62,562 bases of DNA, taken from positions 1 to 62,562 of the forward strand of contig CANGHD010000003.1 of assembly GCA_947453525.1 (NCBI GenBank), read 5' to 3'. Positions 25,298 to 34,700 of the stretch are shown in pieces. Source of the DNA: Paracoccaceae bacterium (GTDB lineage: Bacteria > Pseudomonadota > Alphaproteobacteria > Rhodobacterales > Rhodobacteraceae). Under the pieces are notes generated by a model. The model ran no database searches and was not told the DNA's origin. It worked only from the letters and a program-made list of their open reading frames with translations. Both the position numbers and the translations under genes were made by a program. The stretch's first letter is position 1. The number at the start of each line of letters is the position of its first letter.

Positions 25298-26884
25298 GTG
25301 TCAGAGCCTGTTTTGCTGCAAGGCCTGCGGCTGTTGGGTCAGGACGGGTTCCATGATCTGACTTTGGAAGATGGGCGGATCGCAAGCATCCTTCCGACGG
25401 CCATGGGCGGCTCGGGGTTGCTGGCCTTGCCGGGCTTTCACGAAAGCCATGCGCATCTGTTCCCGGGCGGCGTGGCGCTGGAGCAGTTGAACCTTGCCGC
25501 CGTTCACAATGCCTCTACCCTGCGCGCGGTGCTGCTGCCTCACGCCAAAACAGTTCCCAGCGGGGAACTGGTCTGCGCCTATGCAGCGAACTATGATCTT
25601 TTGGGCGGGCCTCGTCCCGACCGGTTCGCCCTGGATGCGATTCTGCCAGACCGACCGCTCTGCATCACGGCGACGGATTTTCACTGCGCTTGGGCCAATT
25701 CGGCAGCTCTGCAGGCGGCAGGGATCCTTGACGGCTCCCCTGTCGAGGGCGTTGAGATCGATGGCGGCCAAGCCACGGGTGAGCTTAGGGAATTCGCGGC
25801 GATGAACCTCGTGCGCCGGCTCTCTCCTTCGGCCGGGCGCGAGACCTTGGGCCTGACCGCCGCAGAGCCGGCCAACGTCACCCCAGCCCAGCGCGCCCGC
25901 GACAAGGCAACCCTGAACCACGCGATGGAGGAATGCTTGCGCCACGGCATCACCTCTGTGGTGAATATGGACGGAAACCTCTACCTCGCGGATCTGCTGA
26001 CAGAGATGGCTGCAGACCTGCCGCTGCGTGTCAGCTTGCCGATGACGCTGGTGCCCGAGATGACGGACGAACGGCGGGGCGCCTTGCTGAAAAGGGCCAA
26101 GTCAGAGCCTGTTGGCCCGCTGACCTTTGGCCGGGTCAAGATCTTCATGGATGGCGTTTTCGACACCTGGACCGCCTTTCGCACCGATGATTACCCTGGA
26201 AAACCTGGCTTTCGGGCGGCACCGCTGTTTGACCGGGCGGAGTTCGCGGCGATTTGCATCGCAGCGGATGCGATGGGGCTGCAGATCGCGGTCCATGCCG
26301 TGGGCGATGGTGCGGTGCGGGCAACGCTCGATGGCTATGCGGCCGCCTGCGCGGCCAATGGCCCGCGCCAAAGCCGGCATCGGATTGAACATATCGACAT
26401 GATCCACCCCGCCGACTTGCCTCGGCTGAAGGCCTTGGGCGTGGTAGCCTCGATGCAGCCGGTACATCCGCCGGGGCTGGCAGGCTTGCCGCTGGAGCCT
26501 ACGATCTCGATCATGTCGCCCGATCGCTGGGTTGATGCTTTCGCGTGGCGAACAATCCGGGACCTTGGGGTACCGTTGGCCTTTGGGACCGACTGGCCGG
26601 TCTCTCCCCTCGCGCCGCTGCACGCGCTGCATTGCGCGCTGTCGCGCCAGCCCTGGAGGAAAGATGTTCTAGATCAGCGGCTTAGCTTGGCCGAGGCCTT
26701 GGAGGCCTATGGCGCGGCGGGAGCCTATGCAGATTTCGCCGAGGGTGAGCGCGGGCGAATTGCGGTGGGGATGGCGGCTGATCTGGTCTTGCTGTCGGGC
26801 GACCCTGCGGGGCTTGCAGCCTCGCCTGACGCGTGTCGGGTGGACCAGGTGTTCAGCCGCGGGCGGTTGGCTTGGCGCGCCTAA
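25298..26884 (+). CDS. YtcJ-like metal-dependent amidohydrolase
   Basis: A 528-residue amidohydrolase-superfamily enzyme (amidohydrolase 3 / YtcJ group). Metal-ligand motifs are all visible: LPGFHESHAHLFPGG (about 44-58), GRVKIFMDGVFDTW (possible carbamylated Lys), QIAVHAVGDGA, SRHRIEHIDMIHP and LAFGTDWPVSPLAPLHAL. There is no signal peptide. A GTG start lies four bases after the flavoenzyme stop, so it is the last gene of that operon. It probably hydrolyses an N-acyl or cyclic amide linked to the demethylase substrate. Its stop overlaps that of the convergent peptidase gene in the four bases CTAA. Confidence 0.88.
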   Translation: MSEPVLLQGLRLLGQDGFHDLTLEDGRIASILPTAMGGSGLLALPGFHESHAHLFPGGVALEQLNLAAVHNASTLRAVLLPHAKTVPSGELVCAYAANYDLLGGPRPDRFALDAILPDRPLCITATDFHCAWANSAALQAAGILDGSPVEGVEIDGGQATGELREFAAMNLVRRLSPSAGRETLGLTAAEPANVTPAQRARDKATLNHAMEECLRHGITSVVNMDGNLYLADLLTEMAADLPLRVSLPMTLVPEMTDERRGALLKRAKSEPVGPLTFGRVKIFMDGVFDTWTAFRTDDYPGKPGFRAAPLFDRAEFAAICIAADAMGLQIAVHAVGDGAVRATLDGYAAACAANGPRQSRHRIEHIDMIHPADLPRLKALGVVASMQPVHPPGLAGLPLEPTISIMSPDRWVDAFAWRTIRDLGVPLAFGTDWPVSPLAPLHALHCALSRQPWRKDVLDQRLSLAEALEAYGAAGAYADFAEGERGRIAVGMAADLVLLSGDPAGLAASPDACRVDQVFSRGRLAWRA

Positions 26885-27858
26885 GGCCGGACCGCACGCA
26901 AGCCGTTCATGACCGAGACGAGGGCCTCTGAAATTCCAGGTTCAGACAGGGCATGACCGGCCATGGCGATCAGCCGCAGGTCGCATTTGGCCCAGCCTTG
27001 CGCCAGGTTCCATGCCGCGACCGGCGGGCAGATCATGTCAAGACGGCCCTGCACGAGGGTGGCACCGATATGCTCAATCCTTTGACGTTCCTTGAGAATC
27101 CAGCCATCGGAGGTAAGGAAACCGGCGTTCTGGAAATAGTGATTCTCCAGCCGTGCGAAGGCGCGGGCGTAGTCGGCGGGACCCTCGCCGAAGGGGGCAT
27201 CGATGGCGACGGAGGCCAGAGCGTTTTCCCAATTCGACCAAATGCGCCCAAGTCGGATTTCCTCGGCCAGATCGCCTGAAAACAGGCGGCGGTGATAGGC
27301 GCCGATCATGTCGGCCCGCTCTTCGGGCGGGATCGGGGCCACGAACCGCGCCCAGAGGTCGGGGTAGAACGCCCCTGCCCCACCGCCGTAGAACCAGATT
27401 AACTCCTTGCGCATCATCAGAAAAATGCCGCGCAGGACAAGGTGTGCGGTGCGCTCGGGATGGGTGATGGCATAGATCAGGGCCAGCGATGCGCCCCAGC
27501 TGCCGCCGAACAGGATGAATTTCTCGATGTCCAGCGTCTGACGGATGACCTCTATGTCGGAGACAAGATGCCAGGTCGTGTTGTTTTCCACACTGGCGTG
27601 CGGGCGGGAGCGGCCGCAGCCACGTTGGTCGAACAGCACCACGCGGTAGTGCGCTGGGTCGAAATAGCGCCGCATCGCCGGACTGCAGCCGCCGCCGGGG
27701 CCGCCATGCAGTACGAGAACAGGCACCCCTTGTGGGTTGCCGCATTGTTCAACATAAATGCGGTGTCCATCGCCCATATCAATCACGCGCTGGTCGAAAG
27801 GCTCGACCGGCGGGTAAAGGTAGTCAATTGCGCGTTTTGGGCCTGATCTGTGATCCAT
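26881..27858 (-). CDS. pip: Proline iminopeptidase
   Basis: Alpha/beta-hydrolase peptidase (family S33) that removes N-terminal proline from small peptides; 325 residues, cytosolic. The oxyanion region reads LVLHGGPGGGCSP, the active-site serine is in FGGSWGASLAL (about 105-115), the acid is in GRLDMICPP and the histidine in AGHALSEPG. Further family signatures are FDQRGCGRSRPHA and IFLMMRKELIWFYGGGA. The ATG at 27858 opens the standard N-terminus. It converges on the amidohydrolase. Proline release could link it to a proline-betaine pathway, but that is only a suggestion. Confidence 0.95.
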   Translation of the reverse strand: MDHRSGPKRAIDYLYPPVEPFDQRVIDMGDGHRIYVEQCGNPQGVPVLVLHGGPGGGCSPAMRRYFDPAHYRVVLFDQRGCGRSRPHASVENNTTWHLVSDIEVIRQTLDIEKFILFGGSWGASLALIYAITHPERTAHLVLRGIFLMMRKELIWFYGGGAGAFYPDLWARFVAPIPPEERADMIGAYHRRLFSGDLAEEIRLGRIWSNWENALASVAIDAPFGEGPADYARAFARLENHYFQNAGFLTSDGWILKERQRIEHIGATLVQGRLDMICPPVAAWNLAQGWAKCDLRLIAMAGHALSEPGISEALVSVMNGLRAVRP

Positions 27859-27915
27859 CCCGGCCTATATAGCGTCTGCAGCGGCCAGTGACACGGCTTT
27901 TGAAGGATGAATGAC

Positions 27916-28662
27916 ATGCAAACCACCATAGACCCCAGCGAAGTCGCGAAGTTCGAGGCGATGGCCGCCGAATGGTGGAACCCGAACGGCAAGTTCAAGC
28001 CTTTGCACCTGATGAACCCTTGTCGGCTGGACTATCTGACCTCACAGATCGCCGCTGAATATGGCCGCGACCTGTCGCAGCCGAAGCCTTTTGCCGGGCT
28101 GCGCATTCTCGACATTGGCTGTGGCGGCGGGCTGTTGTCGGAACCGATGGCGCGGCTTGGGGCAGATGTTGTGGGGGCGGATGCCGCGCCCCGCAACATA
28201 CCGGTGGCACAGGTGCACGCGGAACAATCCGGGCTGGTGATCGACTATCGGTTTACCACGGCGGAGGATCTCGCGGCTGCCGGGGAGCAGTTCGATGTCG
28301 TGCTGAATATGGAGGTGGTAGAGCATGTCAGTGACCCGCTCGGCTATCTGACCGCCTGTCAGAACCTGCTGAAACCGGGCGGCATCATGCTGTGTTCGAC
28401 GCTGAACCGGAACCCGAAAAGCTATCTGATGGCGATCATCGGGGCGGAATGGGTGATGCGCTGGCTGCCCAAGGGCACGCATGACTGGGCGAAGTTCATC
28501 ACGCCGGATGAATTGGCTGAGTTGATCACGAAGGCCGGTCTGTCGCTGCTGGACCGCAAGGGGATGGTGTTCAACCCGGTGTCTTGGGGCTGGAGCCTGT
28601 CGGTGCGGGACCTGTCGGTGAACTATGTCACGACATCGCGGAAAGACGGCGCAAGGGCTTGA
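27916..28662 (+). CDS. ubiG: Ubiquinone biosynthesis O-methyltransferase
   Basis: SAM-dependent O-methyltransferase acting at two steps of ubiquinone synthesis; 248 residues from ATG 27916. Motif I is [19 protein letters not shown] (about 63-81). The start [20 protein letters not shown] and the motif [20 protein letters not shown] are diagnostic of UbiG. ATG at 27907 is in frame, but the AAGGATGA ribosome-binding site sits almost on it, so 27916 is favoured. It is divergent from pip, with a 57-bp shared promoter region, and ends in a clear terminator. Confidence 0.95.
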   Translation: MQTTIDPSEVAKFEAMAAEWWNPNGKFKPLHLMNPCRLDYLTSQIAAEYGRDLSQPKPFAGLRILDIGCGGGLLSEPMARLGADVVGADAAPRNIPVAQVHAEQSGLVIDYRFTTAEDLAAAGEQFDVVLNMEVVEHVSDPLGYLTACQNLLKPGGIMLCSTLNRNPKSYLMAIIGAEWVMRWLPKGTHDWAKFITPDELAELITKAGLSLLDRKGMVFNPVSWGWSLSVRDLSVNYVTTSRKDGARA

Positions 28663-28674
28663 GAACGCGGCGGT

Positions 28675-28700
28675 AATCCGGGTCTTCGGCCCGGATTTTT
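28675..28700 (+). terminator. Intrinsic terminator of ubiG
   Basis: AATCCGGG (28675-28682), a TCTTCGG loop, and CCCGGATT (28690-28697), continuing into a T-run. It lies 12 bases past the ubiG stop. Confidence 0.85.
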
Positions 28701-28729
28701 CGGTCTTTAACCCGTCTTCCTTGCGTCTT

Positions 28730-28761
28730 CCTTGTGTCTCTACACGCGGAGAGACACAAGG
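28730..28761. repeat. Perfect 12-bp inverted repeat between convergent genes
   Basis: CCTTGTGTCTCT and AGAGACACAAGG flank an 8-base spacer. It sits between the ubiG terminator and the end of the convergent aldo/keto reductase gene. No T-tract follows on either strand, so it may be a terminator-like RNA hairpin for the reductase transcript or a protein-binding palindrome. The bases just upstream also repeat GTCTTCCTTGYGTC twice (28715-28739). Confidence 0.6.
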
Positions 28762-28790
28762 CCGTTAACCATGATCCGCGAATCAGCCGG

Positions 28791-29780
28791 TCAGAGGCTG
28801 ATCTGGTCGATCTTGGCCAGTTCCTCGGCGGTGAAGGACAGGTTGTCCAGCGCGCCCACACAATCCGTCACCTGTTCGGGCCGGGAGGCGCCGATCAGGG
28901 CCGAGGTCGTGCCGCCGTTGCGCAGCACCCAGGCCAAAGCCATCTGCGGCAAGGTCTGGCCGCGACCTGCGGCCATGGTGTTGAGGGCGCGGACCTTGGC
29001 CAGAACCTCCTCGGTGATGGAGGACGGTTTCAGGAAATGCCCCACGGCGGCGCGGCTGTCGGTGGGGATGCCGCCGAGATACTTCGTCGTCAGGACACCC
29101 TGGGCCAAGGGCAGGAAAGGAATGCAGCCGACGCCCAGTTGCGGCAGAAGATCCTTCAGACCGTCACGCTCGATCCAGCGGTCGAAGATGTTGTAGCTGG
29201 GTTGGTGGATCACGCAGGGTGTGCCCAGATCGGCCAGAATCTTCACTGCCGCCTTGGTTTGTTCGGAATTATAGCTGGAAATGCCGACATAAAGCGCGCG
29301 GCCGGAGCGGACGATGTAATCCAGCGCGCCCATGGTTTCTTCCAAGGGCGTTTCGGGGTCGAAGCGGTGGGAATAGAAGATGTCGAAGTAATCGAGCCCG
29401 GTGCGCTTGAGGCTTTGGTCACAGGAGGCGACGAGGTATTTGCGGCTGCCCCATTCGCCATAGGGGCCGTTCCACATCTCGTAACCGGCTTTGGAGGATA
29501 TGATCAGCTCGTCGCGAACATCGCGAAAATCGGTCCGCATGATCTCGCCAAAGGCCGTCTCGGCCGAACCGGGCGGCGGGCCGTAGTTGTTGGCGATGTC
29601 GAAATGGGTGATACCCAGATCGAAGGCGGTCCGCAGGATCGCCTGCTTGGTCTGGTGCGGCGTGTCATCGCCGAAGTTGTGCCAGAGGCCAAGGGAGATC
29701 GCCGGCAGCTTCAGGCCGGATCGGCCAAGGCGGTTGTAGATCATGCGGTCGTAGCGGGTCTCGGCGGGACTATAGGTCAT
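28791..29780 (-). CDS. Aldo/keto reductase, YghZ/glyceraldehyde-phosphate reductase type
   Basis: NADPH-dependent aldo/keto reductase of 329 residues. The catalytic tetrad positions are visible: Asp and Tyr in THFDIANNYGPPPGSAE (about 57-73), Lys in LIISSKAGYEMW (about 97) and His in DIFYSHRFDPETP (about 136). ANNYGPPPGSAE and the WNGPYGEWGSRKYL segment are typical of the YghZ (AKR14) group, which reduces small aldehydes such as L-glyceraldehyde 3-phosphate and methylglyoxal. The ATG at 29780 is used; the frame is open upstream but runs antisense to tamA. It shares a 154-bp divergent promoter region with tamA. Confidence 0.92.
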   Translation of the reverse strand: MTYSPAETRYDRMIYNRLGRSGLKLPAISLGLWHNFGDDTPHQTKQAILRTAFDLGITHFDIANNYGPPPGSAETAFGEIMRTDFRDVRDELIISSKAGYEMWNGPYGEWGSRKYLVASCDQSLKRTGLDYFDIFYSHRFDPETPLEETMGALDYIVRSGRALYVGISSYNSEQTKAAVKILADLGTPCVIHQPSYNIFDRWIERDGLKDLLPQLGVGCIPFLPLAQGVLTTKYLGGIPTDSRAAVGHFLKPSSITEEVLAKVRALNTMAAGRGQTLPQMALAWVLRNGGTTSALIGASRPEQVTDCVGALDNLSFTAEELAKIDQISL

Positions 29781-29934
29781 GTGCGGCCTCCTGTTCACCG
29801 GGGCTTTGTCGCCCGGTCGCGCGGGAAATTCCAGCGGAAATCGGGGATGGGAACCAGGAGCGGGCCTCTCGCATTGCCCTTTCCGGTCGTCGCTGCGATA
29901 GTGCGGCAGGGGTCCAGAAGGGTCGCGAGTCATT

Positions 29935-31740
29935 ATGGTCAGGTTGGTTGGACACACGCTTTTGCTCGGCGCGGCGGCTTTGGCGCTCGGGGTTGCGCTG
30001 GCCTTGCCCGGGCAGGCGTTTGATGCGGTAGAGTTCCAGGTGACCGGGGCCAGCGGTGCCCTGACCAAGCAGATCAAGGCGGCCTCGGGTCTGGTGGGGG
30101 CCAAAGCGGATCGGGCGGCGCTGGATCTTTTCGCCGATGCGCAGGCCGAATATGGCAAGATCCTGTCGGCGCTTTATGCGTCGGGGCATTACGGGCCGGT
30201 CATTCATGTGCTGATCGACGGGCGGGAGGCGGCCAGTATTGCGCCTTTGGATGCGCCGGCGCGCATTGGCCATATTGCGGTGACGGTGGACCCTGGACCG
30301 CAATTCACCTTCTCTCAGGCCACGATTGCGCCCTTGGCCCGGCATACGACCCTGCCCTCTGGCTTTGCCGTGGGCAAGGTTGCCGAATCGGGGGTCATCG
30401 GGATAGCGGTCACGGCGGGTCTGGACGGTTGGCGGGCCGAGGGCCATGCCAAGGCCGGTGTCGCGGCACAGGATCTGACGGCGGATCATCCGAGTTCGAC
30501 CCTGTCGGCCAAAGTACAGCTGGCGCCGGGTCCGGTGCTGCGCTTTGGCGATCTGGTGATCAACGGGGCCAAGACGATCCGCGCGGCGCGGGTGCGCAAG
30601 ATCGCCGGCTTGCCCTCGGGCCAACGTTTCAGCCCGGCGGATGAGGCGCGGGTGGCGGAGCGGCTGCGGCGCAGCGGAGTGTTTTCATCGGTCACACTGA
30701 CTGAGGATGCGACGGTGACGTCGCCCGACCTTTTGGGCATGACCGCCGATCTGGTCGAGGCCAAGCCGCACCGCTATACTTTTGGCGCCGAAGTGGCGAC
30801 CAACGAAGGGCTGGGCCTGAACGGAAGCTGGCTGCACCGCAACCTTCTGGGCGGCGGCGAGAGGCTGGAGGTGACCGGAGCTTTGACCAATATCTCGGCG
30901 GCGGGCAGCGGGATGGATTATGCCTTGGGCGCGACGCTGGACCGTCCGGCGACACCGGGGCCGGACACGACGCTGAACCTGTCGTTCAAGATCAGCCATC
31001 TGGACGACGCGGATTATAACGCCAATGTCCTGTCGACCGGATTCGGCTTCACGCATTACTTCAGTGACAGCCTGACCGGTCGCGCCGCGTTGAGCTACAA
31101 TTACGCCGACGGCAGCGACATCAATGGGGATTTCATCTATCGCAGCCTCGCCCTGCCGCTCGGCGTGACGTGGGACCGGCGCGACAGCAAGACGGATGCG
31201 ACTCGGGATTTCTACATTGACCTGAATGCCAAGCCTTTTCTTGGCTTTGGCACCGCCGACAATGGTGTGCGGATTGCCTTTGACGGCCGTTATTACAAAC
31301 GCCTTGGGGCCGAGAAGGGCGTTGTTCTGGCAACCCGGCTGCAGGGCGGCGCGATCATCGGCGCCTCACCTTTGGGCACGCCGCGGACCGATCTGTTTTA
31401 TTCGGGCGGCGGCGGTACCGTGCGGGGCCAGCCCTATCAGTCGCTGGGCGTGACGGTGATGGATGGCAGCACGCCGGTCGACATCGGCGGGACAAGCTTT
31501 GTGGCGGCCTCGCTCGAGGCGCGGGTGCGGGTGACGGAGGCGATCGGGATTGTCGGGTTCCTTGATGCGGGTTCGGTCGGGCTCAGCGGCTTTTCGGACA
31601 GCGATTGGCAGGCGGGGGCGGGTCTGGGTCTGCGCTATGCCACCGGGGTCGGGCCGATCCGGCTGGATGTCGCCGTGCCGGTGCATGGCAAGACCGCGGA
31701 CAAGTTTCAGATTTATGTGGGATTGGGGCAGGCGTTTTGA
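29935..31740 (+). CDS. tamA: Translocation and assembly module outer-membrane protein TamA
   Basis: Omp85-family outer-membrane protein of 601 residues. A signal peptide (about 1-28, ending PGQAF) precedes three POTRA-like domains (about 30-265). The C-terminal 16-strand barrel begins at about 275 and contains the Omp85 loop motif GGGTVRGQPYQSLG (about 480) and the closing strand KFQIYVGLGQAF with terminal Phe. It works with TamB in autotransporter assembly and, for TamB, phospholipid traffic to the outer membrane. Its stop overlaps the tamB start by one base. It is divergent from the aldo/keto reductase gene. Confidence 0.94.
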   Translation: MVRLVGHTLLLGAAALALGVALALPGQAFDAVEFQVTGASGALTKQIKAASGLVGAKADRAALDLFADAQAEYGKILSALYASGHYGPVIHVLIDGREAASIAPLDAPARIGHIAVTVDPGPQFTFSQATIAPLARHTTLPSGFAVGKVAESGVIGIAVTAGLDGWRAEGHAKAGVAAQDLTADHPSSTLSAKVQLAPGPVLRFGDLVINGAKTIRAARVRKIAGLPSGQRFSPADEARVAERLRRSGVFSSVTLTEDATVTSPDLLGMTADLVEAKPHRYTFGAEVATNEGLGLNGSWLHRNLLGGGERLEVTGALTNISAAGSGMDYALGATLDRPATPGPDTTLNLSFKISHLDDADYNANVLSTGFGFTHYFSDSLTGRAALSYNYADGSDINGDFIYRSLALPLGVTWDRRDSKTDATRDFYIDLNAKPFLGFGTADNGVRIAFDGRYYKRLGAEKGVVLATRLQGGAIIGASPLGTPRTDLFYSGGGGTVRGQPYQSLGVTVMDGSTPVDIGGTSFVAASLEARVRVTEAIGIVGFLDAGSVGLSGFSDSDWQAGAGLGLRYATGVGPIRLDVAVPVHGKTADKFQIYVGLGQAF

Positions 31741-34700
31741 TGCGTAGATGGCTTGCAATACCGCTGTGCCTTTTGCCCCTGCAGGCCATGGCCGATGCGG
31801 CGGCGGATAAGGGCTTTCTGACCAGCTGGCTGGAAGAGAATCTGTCGGGCGCTGGCAGGACCATCACGATTGACGGATTTCAGGGGGCGCTCTCCTCGCA
31901 AGCCAGTTTGACGCAGATGACAATTGCCGACAGTCAGGGCGTCTGGCTGACGCTTAAGGAAGTGAAGCTGGATTGGGACCGGACCGCGCTGTTTTCCGGC
32001 GCCATCGCGATCACCAACCTGTCGGCGGGCGAGATTGATCTGGAGCGGTTGCCGGTGACCGATGCGGCACAGGCCCTGCCTGCGGCCGAGGCGCGGCCCT
32101 GGGCCTTGCCGGACCTGCCGGTGTCTGTGGCGATTGATGCGATTTCGGCGGGCAAGCTGCTGTTGGGGCCCAGCGTTCTGGGTCAGGCGGTTGAGGCGAG
32201 CCTGACGGCGGACATGACCCTGTCGGGCGGCGAAGGGTCTGCACATCTGAACCTGCTGCGGGCCGGGGATGGGCCGAAGGGGCATGTGACGCTGGCGGCC
32301 AGCTATTCCAATGGCACGCAGGTTCTGGGCCTGGCGCTGGACGCCGCCGAGGATGCCGGCGGGATTGCGGCGACGCTGCTGCATGTGCCGGCGGCGCCCG
32401 CGACGAGCGTGAAGGTGGAGGGGACCGGGCCACTGTCGGATTTTGCCGCGACGGTGAACCTGTCGACCGATGGCGCGACGCGGCTGGCGGGCAAGATCAC
32501 GACGGGGACGGATGCGACAGGCAACCGCCGGTTTGCCGCCGATCTGGCGGGGGACCCGACGCCGGTCTTCCTGCCGGAATATGCCAGCTTCTTCGGCCAC
32601 GATGTCTCGCTGCAGGTGCAGGGCCAGCGGGCGTTGGATGGCGCGCTGCGGGTGGACAGGCTATCGGTTCAAAGTCAGGCGCTGAGTTTGACGGGCCGTC
32701 TGGCGCTGGCGGCGGATTATCGGCCTGAAAGCCTCAGCCTGACGGGCAAGCTGGCGCAGGCCACCGGCCGTGTGACTTTGCCCGTTGCGACGGCAGCGCC
32801 CATCACGCTGGACAGTGCCGATCTGACGCTCAGCTATGACAAGGCCACCGGCCCGCTGTGGCATTTTGCGAGCACCGTCAGCGGCTTTGACAATGGCAGT
32901 TTGGCGGCGGGGTTGCTGACGCTATCGGCGGATGGGCAGTTGGGCGACAAGGTGTTTGAAGGCGCGGCCAAGTTCGAGGCGCGCGCGCTGGCGGCGGCGG
33001 ATCCGGCACTGGCGCGGGCCTTGGGCAACAGCGCGGATGGGACGGCCGATTTCAAGCTGGATCAGGCGACTTCGGCTCTGCAGGTGTCGAACCTGACGCT
33101 GACGGCTCCGGGCTACTCGCTGCAGACGCAAGGGACGATTGGCCAGATGGCGGCCCTGCAGGGTCATGTGACGGGTCAGTATGACGACCTGTCGCGCCTG
33201 TCCGGACTGGCGGGCAAAGCGTTGACCGGCGCGGCGCATTTTGACATTGACGGGTCCTTCACGCCCTTGGGCGGGGCCTTCGATTTGACCGGCGCGGTTG
33301 AGGGCAAGGGCCTTGGTCTTGGCATCGCGCAGGTGGATGCGCTGCTGGAGGGCAGCAGTGCTGTCTCTTTCGACGCCAAGCGGGATGAGACGGGCACGAC
33401 GCTGCGCCGACTTTCGGTGCGGGCGGCAAGCCTGTCGGCCGATCTGATGGGCAACGTAACGCGCGCGGGCGCCAGCCTGTCGGGCACGCTGGGTTTTGCC
33501 GACCTCTCGGTCCTGGGCAAGGGCTACCGGGGCAGTCTGACATCGCAGGTGGGTTTCTCCGGCAGCATGGACAAGGGCCAGATCAACGCCACGGTGCGGG
33601 GCCAGGATCTGGCGATCGGGCAACAGCAAGCGGATGCGGTTCTGACCGGGACCAGCGATCTGGCGCTGGAGGCGACCTATGCGGGTGGCATCGTCACGAT
33701 TCAGAAGGCTCAGGTGACGACCGCGCAGGCGCAGGTGGCGCTGGCGGGGACGGCTTCGCTCGACCATAGCGCGCTGACGGCGACGGTATCGTTGCCCGAC
33801 CTTGGGCCTTTGGGCGCGGGGGTCAAGGGCGGGGTGGAGGGCAAGGCCAGCTTCACGGGCAAGATGGACGACGGGACGCTGACGCTGGATGCCACGGCCA
33901 GCAATCTGGCGATCGGGCAGGCGCAGGCGGACGCGGTGCTGCGCGGGACGTCGCAGGTTTCGGCGCAGCTTTCTCTGACGCGGGAGGGCATCCGGATCGA
34001 CCGGGCCATGCTGGGCAACCCGCAGGTTTCGGCCAAGGTGAGTGGCACGGTGGCGGGTGATGACCGCGCTCTGACGCTGTCGGCCAAGCTGAGCAATCTT
34101 GGCCTGCTGTTCCCACAGTTTCCGGGCCCGGTGATACTGACCGGACGTGCCGTGCAAAGTACGGGCGGAACCAAGCTGGACCTTGCGGCCAAGGGGCCGG
34201 GGCAGATTGACGCGAAGGTGGCCGGAACCCTGACGCCGGATTCCACGCGGGCCGATCTGACGCTGACAGGCACCGCCACTGCGGCGCTGGCCAATGGGTT
34301 TCTTGCGCCGCGGTCGGTGGAGGGCGCGCTGCGGTTCGATCTGCGGCTGAAGGGTCCGCTCGCGCTGGCGTCGTTGAGCGGCCCGGTCTCGATCAGCGGC
34401 GGGCGGCTGGCCGACCCGGCCTTGACCTTCGGACTGAACGACCTGGCCGCCACGGCGACCTTGGCAGGCGGGCAGGTCAATCTTGACTTGACGAGCGGCG
34501 TGTCGAGCGGCGGTAGGATCGGCGTCAAGGGCACGGTCGGGCTGGGCGCACCCTATGCGGCCGATCTGGCGATCAAGGTTGATCAGGCGGTGTTGAAGGA
34601 CCCGCAGCTTTATGCGACCACCGCGCGTGGCGCCCTGACGTTCAACGGCCCGGCCTTGGGAGGGGCGCGGATTGCAGGCTCCATAGCCCTCGGCAAGACC

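Noticed and set aside
28765-28772. TTAACCAT, a CtrA half-site-like sequence
   Set aside because: Only a half site, and it lies near the 3' end of a gene rather than in a promoter.
31605-31739. N-terminal extension of tamB and a start inside tamA
   Set aside because: The extension translates the tamA coding strand in another frame; the ATG at 31740 gives a correct signal anchor.
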